64,000 nucleotides of DNA from Isochrysis galbana (taxonomy: Eukaryota > Haptophyta > Isochrysidales > Isochrysidaceae), in assembly GCA_018136815.1 (NCBI GenBank), contig CM030933.1, positions 4,754,557 through 4,818,556 on the forward strand, in the 5' to 3' direction. A model generated the notes under the pieces. It made no database searches. It worked only from the letters and a program-made list of their open reading frames with translations, and had not been told where the DNA came from. The position numbers and the translations under genes are program-made. Every line of letters starts with the position of its first letter. The stretch's first letter is position 1. Positions 19,656 through 29,659 of this stretch are shown here, piece by piece.

Positions 19656-21922
19656 ATGCCCACTCCCATCCCCGCGTCTCTTGCATTTGAGGAATCGCGC
19701 AAGGCTGAGAAGCCATCGCTATTGACGGATGAGGCGGCGATGCTGGCCACCTCGCTCTTTGGACTCGCGCCCATCCCACAAACCATACAGCCACTCCACT
19801 CGTACGACGACGCCAACTTTTACCTCTCCGCAGCAAACGGAGACTCGCTGCTCGTGCCGGCAGACGCAAATAGCGCCGCCGCGGAACTGAGCGGCCAGCC
19901 AGGAGCTGCGGCGCACTACGTGCTCAAGGTACACAACGGGGTCGAGTCGCTCGACACCGCCTTTATCGAGGCGCAGAACCTCGCGATGCTCCGAGTGCGC
20001 GGCGCGGGTGTCTGGTGCCCGCGTGCATTGGATGCGCTCGACGGCGGCCTCATCGCGCGCTGTGAGCGCCCTCTCGCTGGTGGTGGCACACGGAATCATG
20101 CGGTGCGGCTGCTTCCTTTCCGGCCAGGCACCGTGCTTGGAAGCGACCCCGCGCTCCTCACCGCGCCACTGCTGCGCCAACTGGGCGAGACGGCCGGCAA
20201 GGTGACTGCTGCGCTCGACGGGTTTGACCACCCGGGCGCGCACCGCCCTTCTTTCATCTGGGACCTGGCGCGCTGCCTCGACCTGAGGCCGCTGCTGCCG
20301 AGCCTGCCGCCCGAACGGCAGGATGTTATTGGCGCCGTCCTCGACGAATTCGAGGCGCTCGTCCTCCCACTCGCGCCGCAGCTGCCGTGCGCGATCGTGC
20401 ACGGTGATATCAATGACCAAAACGTGCTTGTCGACCCGACGGCGGGGACCGTTACGGGGCTCATCGACTTTGGTGATATGTCTTACACGTGGCGCGTGTG
20501 CGAGGTTGCCGTCGCAGCCGCCTACGTTGTCATCGCGCTCCACTATGGGGCCAAGACGACCGGTGCCGACGCGCCGCCCGAGCCACAGCTCAGCGAGGAG
20601 GAGGCAGTCTCTGCTCTCATCTCGGGCTACGTTGCCGAGCTTGGCCGGATGGGGATGCAGCTGTCCGAGGTCGAGTGGCTCGCGCTGCCGACGCTCATTG
20701 CGGTGCGCATCGCCATGTCGCTTACTTTGGGCAACTACTCGAGCGCCAAGGTGCGTGCACCCAGGACACGGGCGCGGCGTAGGCTGCAATATCGCGGGCC
20801 TGTAGGACCGCATGCCGCAGCCACACGCCGCTGGAGGGACGCCACCCGGAGATGCCGCACAGACTGTGTACGCCAGCGCGCGCGCCTTCGCTTGCCCCAG
20901 GGCGGCCGGGGCGCTTGTCGCACGGTCACCGCAGCACCTGGCTGTGCTCACACCTCACTCTCGCGCTTTTCCCTCGGCCTACGCAGGATCCCAACAATGA
21001 GTACCTCAAGCTCACACTCGTTCCTGGCTGGGTGGGGCTCCAACGTCTGCGTGCCATTAGCGCCACCGATCTCGGCCAGCGGCTCCGCGTAGCAGCGGTG
21101 TTCCCGACGACGGTGTCAGCCGATTCGGCGGGTGCCGAGGCGATGGTCGCCACGCCCGTAGCTGCTGAGCCCGCCACTCCTGCGGGTGCTATGCCTGTGG
21201 CCACTGCCACCTCAGCTGAGGTCGCGTTCGCCACACCTGCCGAGGGGTCCGCCTCGCCCTACCCCGTCGTCACTGCCTCCGCAGAAATCGTCGCCGCGAC
21301 GTCTGACGGCCTCGTAGTTGCGACGTCGACGCCGCTGGTGCCCAAACGCAAGGGAGGTGGGAGGCCAAAGGGCTCCAAAGACAAGGTGAAGCGCAAGCCC
21401 GGAGGTGGCAGGCCAAAGGGCGCCAAGGACAAGAAGCCCCGCGTCCGCACCTCGCCGGCCGCGAGGGCTGCGATGATCGTCGTCGCCGATTCAAACGCTG
21501 CCGCGTCGTCCGAGGCTGCGCCGATGGCCGTATCCGAGATGGCGCCAATAACCTCAACGGAGGCCGCGCCGATGGCCGTGCTGGAGGTCGCGCCGTTGAC
21601 CGTCACAGAGGTCACGCCGATGGCAGTGGCGGAGGCGGCGCCAATGGCAGTGATAGAGGCGACGCCGCCTATGGTGGCCGAGACGGCGCCGCTTGCGACT
21701 TCGGGTGTGGCGGCATCGATTCCAGTGGACGGGGCGATGGCCATTGCTGCGGAAGTGGTGAGTGCGATTGAGACGGCGCCTATAGCTGTGGCGGCAGCAG
21801 CGTCTGCGGGCGGCGACTTCGATCCCGCCTCGGTCCCGGAGCTCGTCCCTGTGAATGAAATCCAGGCGACTCCCGCCCAGTCAGTGGAAGTTCCAGGATT
21901 CGAAGCGCCGACCACGGGCTGA
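19656..21922 (+). CDS. Hydroxylysine-kinase-like phosphotransferase with an AT-hook-like, Ala-rich tail
   Basis: Exons 19656-20750 and 20987-21922 (236-nt intron, GTGCGTGCAC...CTACGCAG, phase 0) give 676 residues. Residues 45-365 have the aminoglycoside-phosphotransferase fold of the AGPHD1/HYKK type: SYDDANFYL, YVLKVHNGVES for the ATP-binding lysine, and the VRLLPF.PG strand. The catalytic loop is HGDINDQNVL (H249, D251, N256), followed by IDFGDMSY (D271) for metal binding. HYKK uses GTP to phosphorylate 5-hydroxylysine for degradation; substrate assignment here is by family only. After the splice the fold ends near residue 400. A 270-residue tail unlike the family follows, with two GRPKG(S/A)KDK motifs at about 490 and 508 and then about ten EAAPMAV-type heptapeptides. 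The tail is in frame and GC3-rich, so it looks genuinely coding. Confidence 0.8.
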
Positions 21923-22760
21923 GGAACGGGGCACACATGAGACGACGGGCGAGAAGACCGGTGATGCGACTCGGCCGAGCACCGATGAGGGGGAGGAAAG
22001 AGGGAGGGCGTCGTGCAGCGTACCGTTGCACCGACCACACACGCGTGCCGGCGGGCCACCCAATATTGGCACTGCGTCGAGGAGGCTCGCCGTGTTCTGC
22101 AAGAGTGTTGTAGACACGTTGATGCCAAGGCGTGCTTCCGCAGCTCCGAAAGGGGGTGGCTAAGCAAGGTGCTCTAGGCCTTGGACAAGAGAAGAAGCTC
22201 GTTCATCAGCCATTGAAGCGAAGGTAGCAAGGTCGGTAGCGAGCTCGCATCCTCCGCTGTGTGTGCATGCGCGTCGTGCTTGGCGGCTGGGTCAGCCGTG
22301 CTAACAGTGCGTGCGTGTTGCGCCATAGCCCCCTCATGCGCAAATAGCCGTGGCCGTAGCAGCCCACCACACATACGTAAATATTCTGTTGGACGTGCTC
22401 AAGTCTCTATTTCTATTTCCTTGCGAACTAGGGCGGTCAAAGGTCAAACATGAAACAGCTATTCGCTATTTCAACTTCTAAGGTCTAAGTCTAAGGTTGA
22501 AAATTAAGTCAAGATTGAGATAGAGGATTCATTACGAGATTACGAGCATATGGTGACCGGATAGGTGTAACTAGCACACATCCGGTGCCCTTTGCCCTTT
22601 GGGCCCCAGACCCCCCACGGTAGCCCCCACAGCGATGCGTAACAAGAAAACGCGCAAACAGCTGCCAGCTGCCTTGCTCCGTTTACGTTCTACCGGGACG
22701 CAGTCGCGCCCACCGCGCCGGCGTCATCAACACCCCTCGCTCGCTCGCGCTGCCGCCCTC
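21923..22760. other. Intergenic, no gene supported
   Basis: Minus-strand ORFs overlapping 21259-22167 are shadows of the kinase tail. An AGGGCGGTCAAAGGTCAAACATG motif at 22431-22453 belongs to a short motif family seen at four places in the window. The rest shows nothing recognisable. Confidence 0.45.
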
Positions 22761-22769
22761 CTCCCCCCC

Positions 22770-23009
22770 CCGCCTTCCCTTCTCTCCTCTCCTCTCCTCT
22801 CCTCTCCTCTTCTCTCTCTCCTCTCATGTCTCCTCTCCTCTCCTCTCCTCTTCTCTCTCTCCTCTCATGTCTCCTCTCCTCTCCTCTCCTCTTCTCTCTA
22901 CTCTCGTGTGGGCGCGCGTCTCTCACCACTTCTCGATTTGCCTTCCCCGCCCCCCCCCCCTCCCCGCCAGGCTCCGCGGACGGTCTCCCCCCTCCCCCCC
23001 CCCCTCAAT
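22770..23009 (+). repeat. (CTCTCCTCTCCT)n pyrimidine tract before the FMO start
   Basis: Three near-identical units of CTCTCATGTCTCCTCTCCT(n) lie at 22800-22905, followed by C-runs up to the ATG at 23010. Pyrimidine is on the coding strand. ORFs through it are low complexity. Confidence 0.75.
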
Positions 23010-25511
23010 ATGCCCCCTTCCTCCGCCACCCCCTGGTGCCGGCTGCACGGCGCCCGGCGTCTGGGGGCGGAGGAGGTGCGCACGATCGCAATCCTCGGCG
23101 CCGGCTCATCCGGCCTCGTCGCCGCCAAGCAGCTCAGCGATGCCGGCTTCTCTGTCTCTCTCTTTGAGAAGAGTGAATCTCTCGGTGGAGCTTTCACCTC
23201 CAAGGCTTATGATCAGGCGCGGCTCGTCTCGTCATGCTACCTCACCGCATTCTCAGACCTCCGCATCCACTCGCCAAACAAGCCGCACCTCTCGCTCAAC
23301 GAGTACACAGAGTACTTGCGCCGGTATGCGGAGGAGTTTGGTCTGCTTCCACTCATTCGGTTCTCGACAGAGGTGCTTCATGTGCAGAAGAGCAGTGCGA
23401 CAGGCAAGGCTGAAGGGTACACGGTGCAAGTTCGCTCGCTCAAACCCGCACGCGCCGCTTATCCTGCCGGCCTCGATGATGATGAGTCGGCGCTGCACAG
23501 TGATGAGGTAGCTGTCGAGACGCTGCACTTTGATGCTGTTTGCATCTGCTGCGGCCTCCATGAGTTTCCCTTCATTCCTGACATCGCCGGCGCCGAGACC
23601 TTCACCGGAAAGATACTTCACTCGTGCGATTACAAGAATGCCAGCATGTTCGAGGGAAAACGCGTTCTGGTGAATCTCAACACTTGCCGCTCGGCTTTGC
23701 CGCAAATGCGTAGAAAGGGCCCTGTGCCTTCTAGCCCGCAGGCCTTGTCTGAGTGTCCCGGACTTTACTGCACGGGCCATTACAGGTGGTAGGATGCGGC
23801 GAGTCCGCGATGGATATTGTATACCACGCCGTCACACGAGCATCAGAAACCTCGATCGCTATCAAGAAGGGGTTCCTTGCCGTGCCGCACGACGGCTGGG
23901 GCGGGCTGCCGCTCGACACGCTTATTTGCAACATGTGAGAGAGCCCATCCATCTACCTCGCAGCATCGCGCTCATGGCCTGCGCGGGATATGTACATTCC
24001 ACTGTCGATGTCCTGACCAATTCCCCGAGGATGTGACCATACCCTGCTTGAGCGGGCCGACGGCTCACCTGCTAGCAACATATACTGATTTAATGAGCCT
24101 GAGGGGAAGTTCGCTACATGCGTGCCACACCTCTCCCTTGCACCGCGAACTCTATGGCGAACGGCTTGTCGCATATCTCTCCGTGCGCTCTGTTCCCTCA
24201 AGCGTGCAGGTGCGAGCACTCGTACGAACATAAGTGGTGTCACGACGCACACATCAAGTGGCGTGTGACCTCCTACGTCATCCGGTTCATGTTCTTCTTG
24301 ATGACCGGCACAAGCGTCGGGTACTCGCAGTGGGTGGGCCGTGTGGAGCAGGTAAGCAAGGAGACGAGCGCTTTTTCGCCTGCACTGCTGACCTGTCGCC
24401 GGCATGCTTCGGAAATGTCGCGCAGTGGTCGTGTTGTTACAGCGTGGGCATCGACAAAGCTTCCCCCCGATTGGCCGGATAACTTGCAGGTCAAACGCGG
24501 TCACCACATTCTTTGCAAGTCGACAGCCGCCATGCCCTACATCAACAAGCCTCACAAGAAGGCTTCTTGGCGCCGTTTTTTCTGGTGGTGGGCTGAGCCA
24601 GATGTCGACCGGGAGGTGACCTCGCGCCGGGCTCCTGTGAGAATTGCGGGTTCGACCGTCACGTTTGTAGACGGAAGCTCAGCCGACTTTGATATCATCG
24701 TCTTGGCGACTGGCTATACACAGCGCTTCCCCTTCTTGCCCGCTCGCCGTGCTCCCGGCTGCGTCGATGGATTGCCACTAGCGGACCCTCGCGGTGGCGC
24801 ATCAAATCCGCGCGGTGCCGAAGACTCGCTGCCCTCTGATCATTACATCATCGATCCCTCGGAGCCACGCCTAGCATATCTCGGCTTCGTCAGGCCAAAT
24901 GTGGGCGCCATCCCACCCATGGCCGAATTGCAATGCCTATGGTGGATTGCACGCCTTCGCGGACTCATACCCGCGGAGAGGGACCCTCCTTCGTATGGCC
25001 TCCTCGGGAAGAAGCTCTCCTACGGTGTCGACTATGGCAACTACATGCATCAACTCGCCGCTGAGTTTGGCGGCGCTCCTACCCTCTCACAGCTCGTGCA
25101 CAAGCCCCGTGTGCTCATCGCATATTGTTTGGGTCAGGTCCGGCTATCCTCCCGCGACCACTGCCGCTTGCGTCAGGGCCCCAGCCTTCAGTCATTGAAA
25201 CGGTTTCGCCCAAGCGGCCTGTGGGCGCTCAGCCGATCAAGCGTATATCATGACCGATCCGCGCGTGCACCTTGTAGGCGTATGTGAGCTTTTTCCGGCT
25301 AGTTGGACCATTCGCCCACGACAAGGCATGGGAGGTGTCCAGCACGGAGCTCCTTGCGCCGGTGCTTCAACGTGGCATCCTAACCAACCTCATCTTCGTG
25401 GTGACAATGTTCACATTCGGCTGGATTTCTGTGATGGCGCTTGGTGTCGAGATGTGCACCAACGCTCTAGGCATCACCAAGCCTAGCACGCGTTTGGCTG
25501 TTCCACGATAG
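23010..25511 (+). CDS. Flavin-containing monooxygenase (FMO-like)
   Basis: Five exons, 23010-23669, 23786-23934, 24210-24351, 24490-25137 and 25278-25511, keep one frame and give 610 residues. Introns are 116, 275, 138 and 140 nt; all are GT-AG, with a weak GTCCGG donor on the last. FAD-binding GAGSSG is at 30-35. The FMO fingerprint FTGKILHSCDY (FxGxxxHxxxY) is at 198-208. The NADPH-binding motif GCGESA (223-228) is created exactly at the exon 1/2 junction, supporting that splice. LATGY, the usual turn before the C-terminal half, is in exon 4. The C-terminus (LVGPF..DKAWEV..TELL.PVL.RG) ends in a hydrophobic segment that may anchor it to a membrane. The enzyme should oxygenate soft nucleophiles (N or S) with NADPH and O2; the substrate is unknown. 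Confidence 0.85.
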
Positions 25512-25514
25512 AAC

Positions 25515-26110
25515 GTCTTCGCCTTCATTCGAGCGCCCAAGTACGAACAAGAGTGCGGGCGGTGGTGGTACCGTACAGTAGCCCATCGAGTGAAAATTGT
25601 GGGACCTCTATCGCTTGTAGATTCACCCATTGATGCGCGTCAATGCGACCTTTATCGGGCAAGGCGGCAGCTAAAGTAGACATGATGCGCCGCAACCGCA
25701 GCGATTGCGGTGGTGGTGGGGAGAAGGGAGATGTGACTCGCTGGCTCAAGCCAAGCCAGGATGTGCTTGAGATCCATTTCTGCGTCTTCGACGCAATTGA
25801 AATCGCCGCCCATAAGTGAATGCCGTGGTCGCATCCCACGCCGTGCTTTCTCGGAGTGAGTCAATTTGCGCCGCTCTTTCCGCGGGCGCGGCACTTAGGC
25901 ATACTGATATTAACTCTATTTCTTTGGTGTCTATAGTGCATTTTACTCTCAAACATCTACCGTCTATGAGGACGTCCACCGTGTCCGGTAGGAGTTTCAC
26001 TCTTTGAGAGTTGTCGCGTATCGCGACCCCTACTCCACTCGCCGGGTCCGCTTGGCTCGCTGGTGCGCTGGTGAATGCACCATATGCCAGCCTAGAGCTT
26101 TAGGTGTCGT
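25515..26110 (-). mobile_element. LINE endonuclease-domain fragment with frameshifts
   Basis: Minus-strand translations in two frames match the apurinic-endonuclease-like domain of non-LTR elements: SGVGVAIRDN..V and GRCLRVKC....ELISVCLSAAPAERAAQI at 26050-25870. After a frame change comes MGGDFNCVEDAEMD at 25835-25795. GGDFNC is the conserved metal-binding block of these endonucleases. The fragment lies immediately after the FMO stop codon and is broken by a frameshift near 25860, so it is dead. It may belong to the same family as the LINE tails in this window, but there is no overlap to prove it. Confidence 0.65.
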
Positions 26111-26239
26111 TCCGTCAATTGTGGGGCATCAGTCGAATTGAGCGATCAAATGTCCATAGTTATGTATACAGCAGTATTTTAAAATTAAACGAAGACCAGC
26201 CGTGCGTGGGCATAACAACTTTTTTCTCTGCTTTTCCCC

Positions 26240-26640
26240 GCGGTGGAGCTGTTCCCCCGAGGGGACGCCGTGCCAACGCTTTTCCTCTGCGTTTCCTCTA
26301 AGGCCGACAACTACATAAACATGCAGTTTAAGAGATATTTCTCACGGAGCACCTGTGATGACTTGCAATCACATCGTGCACGCCGTGCATGGGCACGGCG
26401 CGATGTGCATCGGTCCCCCCGCGGAGGCGCCGTGCGTGCGCATGCCAACTTTTTCCCTCTGCGTACCCTCTAAGGCCCACAACTACGTAAACGTGCAATA
26501 TAAGAGATGTTTCTTTACGCAGCACGTGCGATGACTTGCAATCACATTGTGCACGCCGTGCATGGGCACGGCGCGATGTGCATCGCCCCCCCCCCCCCGC
26601 GGGGGCGCCGTGCGTGCGCATAGCAACTTCCAAGAAGGTG
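26240..26640. repeat. ~172-bp tandem repeat, about two copies plus a partial
   Basis: TAAGAGAT(A/G)TTTCT begins at 26329 and again at 26501. Both copies continue through GATGACTTGCAATCACAT.GTGCACG, a CGTGCATGGGCACGGCGCGATGTGCATCG palindrome-like block and a GCGCCGTGCGTGCGCAT block. A degenerate partial unit precedes the first copy (26195-26300). The ORFs are not protein-like. Confidence 0.7.
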
Positions 26641-26919
26641 CACGCCGTGCGTTCACTCTTTCCGCGGGGGAACTTTGGGCGTGGAGGGCGGGCGGGAACC
26701 CTGGGGGCACCCGCTAGGACCAGGGAATTATTACAGTATATGACGAGAACACTAACGTAAACAACTGGTCTGTCTTTTAGCACTCGCCCCCGAGGCGACA
26801 AGCGTCTAATCACCCACCAACAACAACAAAGGACATGCAAAGGCGCTTCAATCGCCATCCACCCCCCCCCACACACTCTTACATCCACTTTGACGCGAGT
26901 ATCGATGGGGATATGCTTC

Positions 26920-27095
26920 CGGGAGGTGATGGCGATTGAACGCTTTTCCATGTGCCATGTGTAAGCTGATGGTGATTGAAGGCGTTTCCATGCGGTGGGG
27001 GTGATGGCGATTGAACGCGTTCCCACGTGTAGGCTGATGGTGATTGAACGCTTTTCTTTGCTGTGGGTGATGGTGATTGAGCGCTGCTCGCCTGA
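26920..27095. repeat. GATGG(C/T)GATTGAACGC minisatellite, five units
   Basis: Units of about 31-43 bp, each containing GATGGYGATTGA(A/G)(C/G)GC, recur at roughly 26926, 26969, 27002, 27037 and 27069. On the minus strand they would encode KAFNHHQP-like repeats in several frames; no evidence they are translated. The reverse complement of the core (GCGCTTCAATCGCCATC) occurs at 26846, giving an inverted partner 80 bp upstream. Confidence 0.65.
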
Positions 27096-27129
27096 CAGAG
27101 GAGGAGGCGGTGGCCAGACAGTGGGGCGC

Positions 27130-27580
27130 CAAGCAGTTGTAGTAGCCTATCCCCTATGTTTATGAGAGTGAGTGTGAGTGCCATTACTTGTTCCTAGACA
27201 ATTAAGAATCGCATTGACAAATGCAACTTTGGCAATGACAATGTAGCTGTTTATGGTCTCCGGCTGGGGTTTATTTATGATCTCCGGCTGAGGCTCGTTC
27301 TCCGGTCTCCGGTGCGATGATCCGTCCTCAAGAAGTGGAAATCACGCTACACGCTACGCCGGGGAGAGCAAGCCGAGAATGATCGGGCAAAGCGGGCGAG
27401 GACGCGTGCGGCTCGGCTGGCTGCGCGTGAGGAGCGACGCGGCAGCCGCGAGCAAGGATCGGAGAAGCGCCAGCGCTCCGCACTCCGCACGCTCTTAGTG
27501 CCCGCCAGCGCGTTCGCTATTCGTGGTGGTGTGCGGCGGCTCCGGCGCAGCGGGAACGTGGAACGTAGCTAGCTAGCATC
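27130..27580. other. Intergenic, no gene supported
   Basis: Contains TTTATGATCTCCGGCTGAGGCTCGTT at 27274-27299, repeated at 28270-28296 just before the LINE tail. Otherwise GC-rich with no recognised product. Confidence 0.4.
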
Positions 27581-27581
27581 A

Positions 27582-28088
27582 TAGATGGGGTAACAGCTTA
27601 TCAGCTCTCAAGGTTATGGAGCTATCACTAATATCAGCACTAATATCAGCTCTCATGAGTCATGAGAGGTGTCCCAACCAACAACAAAACTCCCCTGTGC
27701 GCGCACGCGTGTGTTGATTTACGCTCTCCACAATCCACACACAAACTCTCTCTCTCTCCTCTAGCGTCGTCTAGCGTTAGCGTAGACTGGTACTACTAGT
27801 TGGATGAACCTAACGCACCTTAGGGATTGAGGATAGATAGACGATAGAGCGTAGCAGCCAAGCGCACCAAGCAGCCGACCGACGGAGGCTACTACGTATG
27901 TATATGTATGCTGAAGTATCGATGTTGATGGAGGGGGGGGAGGCGACGGTTCTAATAGTAAAAGGAGTCATAGTAGTAGATCAGCCCCTTTAAGATTAGT
28001 CTAGCAGCCGACAACTAATATCAGCGATTTGGCAGTTTGGAGCTATTGCTCTTACTGAGATCTCATAACAGTACTCTTACCCCATCTA
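27582..28088. repeat. Element bounded by TAGATGGGGTAA / TTACCCCATCTA
   Basis: A 12-bp inverted end pair (27582-27593 and 28077-28088) encloses about 500 bp. The right ~180 bp (27911-28088) is repeated with high similarity in the same orientation at 54313-54508, both ending at TTACCCCATCTA. No coding capacity or target duplication was seen; a MITE-like element is possible. Confidence 0.5.
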
Positions 28089-28299
28089 AGGATGGCGGCG
28101 GTAGTAAGTCGGTTGTAGGCTGGTTGTGTCGGCCCGGGCTTGCTGTAGTTGATTGAAGTCTTGCAGCTGGTGCTTTCTTGTACCCAGATAGGCGAATGGA
28201 CGGTGTTTCCCACTTCTTGACATTGTCGATGCCATTGTGCACCTTGCGCCCGTTCCGAGATCATAAAATGTGGTTTATGATCTCCGGCTGAGGCTCGTT

Positions 28300-28960
28300 G
28301 AGACTATACACAATGCCATTGTTGAAACACACAGATAAACACCTTCACTTCAAACATATCACCCACAGAAGAATTGGTACCAGAAATAGATTTGCAGACA
28401 GTCCGACAGATATGTGTAGACGTGTAGACTACTATGTCGTCGACACCAAGAAAACTCGTGCCATCTAGCGTGGTGTCCCGCGACGAAAACCGTCTTCGAG
28501 ACCATAGATGCCCTCAATAACTACACCCCCTCCCCCGGAAGGTCACGCACACAGAAAATAAAGGATAGATTATTCGTTATTCGCATACCCCGGTACGAAC
28601 ACACCCGAAAGCCTAAAAAAAGCGCTGTACTTGATAGCGTGGAAATACATATACATATACATACAAATACAAAGAGATTTCTACAGAGTTGAATTTGAGT
28701 CACACGAGTACCACTACATACCGATCCTAGAGTCTACACTAGTAAGGTTCACCACCTTGGTCAAGGGCCTTACCCCGCCAAAATCGCACTGCTCTGTACG
28801 CACGCATAAATAAAGCCGCTCAGTCAGAGGAGGAAGCCCAAACTCAAGAAACCGCTATAACTCAGCACCACCGTATTCATTGAAAACGAGAAAGGTAGAC
28901 TACAACTGAGCGAAAACATTCGCCTCGTAGCGAAAGCGCTTGGCCTCGCTGAAAGGCTCG
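28300..28960 (+). mobile_element. Degenerate LINE tail
   Basis: Plus-strand translation, in shifting frames, gives LLKHTDKH.H.KHIT.RRIGTRNRF, then a decayed zinc-knuckle region with stops. It continues with DYSLFAYPGTNTPESLK.ALYLIAWKYI and DFYRVEFESHEYHYIPILESTL. These align with the LINE tail at 13455-15895. Beyond it, LQLSENIRLVAKALGL resembles NLEVSDDLLQAARGL in the copy at 43.97-44.34 kb. Several frameshifts and stops make it a pseudogene. Confidence 0.7.
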
Positions 28961-29405
28961 CATCAGCACGATGTGTCGTCCCGTATTAAATGACCATCTA
29001 AAAATGCGATCGCGATCATTATAGGCCACCCACGACAAATATCGCAGCTCGCAGAAACAACGGGGCTCTGGAACAATTTTAAGATAAACAGGTCACCCAG
29101 TGGCACAACAGGGAGCTGAGAACACGCCGCTGAGGACAAGTGCACCCCGCTCCGCTCGGCCCCCCCACATGACCCGAGCCCCTAAGTAGAGCACGAGGGG
29201 AGTTGCCGCAAGGGCCGGGGAATGAGGGTGAGGAAGGGAAGGGGGCGTGGCTACGAGTATGCGATTCAGTGCCACGGGTGAGGCGAGAATATTAAAAGTG
29301 TTTTTTTTACATGGCAAACATGGCTAGAGTAGGCTAGAGCACGGGCTTCTTGCGGGTATTGGCGAGCTGGCGAGCCACACGCACACGAACGTATGCTATT
29401 GTGAA

Positions 29406-29659
29406 TTGACGTATGCGCTCGAGCACGAGGAGCTCAGGCGACAGGGCGACACAAAGGCTGAACGTACATCCAGGGAAGGCATGCGACAGGATTCCTCGAG
29501 GATTGAGAGAACGGAAATGTGTGAGCTTGGAGTGGATCGCCGCGCGGACGCTGCGGCGGAAATGTGTGAGCTTGAAGTGGATCGCCGCGCGGACGCCAAG
29601 ACGGCGTGGCGACAGCGCGAGTAGGCGACGCGCTCTTGCTGCGCCTAACTATAGCAGCT
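29406..29659. repeat. 45-bp tandem duplication in an unassigned ORF
   Basis: GGAAATGTGTGAGCTTG(G/A)AGTGGATCGCCGCGCGGACGC occurs at 29513 and 29558. A 72-codon plus-strand frame (29406-29624) runs through it and would repeat EMCEL.VDRRAD twice. No homology is recognised and it may be chance. Confidence 0.4.

Noticed and set aside
19719..20951. 410-codon minus-strand ORF antisense to the hydroxylysine-kinase-like gene
   Set aside because: Shadow of GC3-rich coding sequence; no recognisable motif. The same reasoning removes 6608-7531 (-), 21259-22167 (-), 3606-4529 (+), 49835-50467 (+) and 2804-3256 (-).
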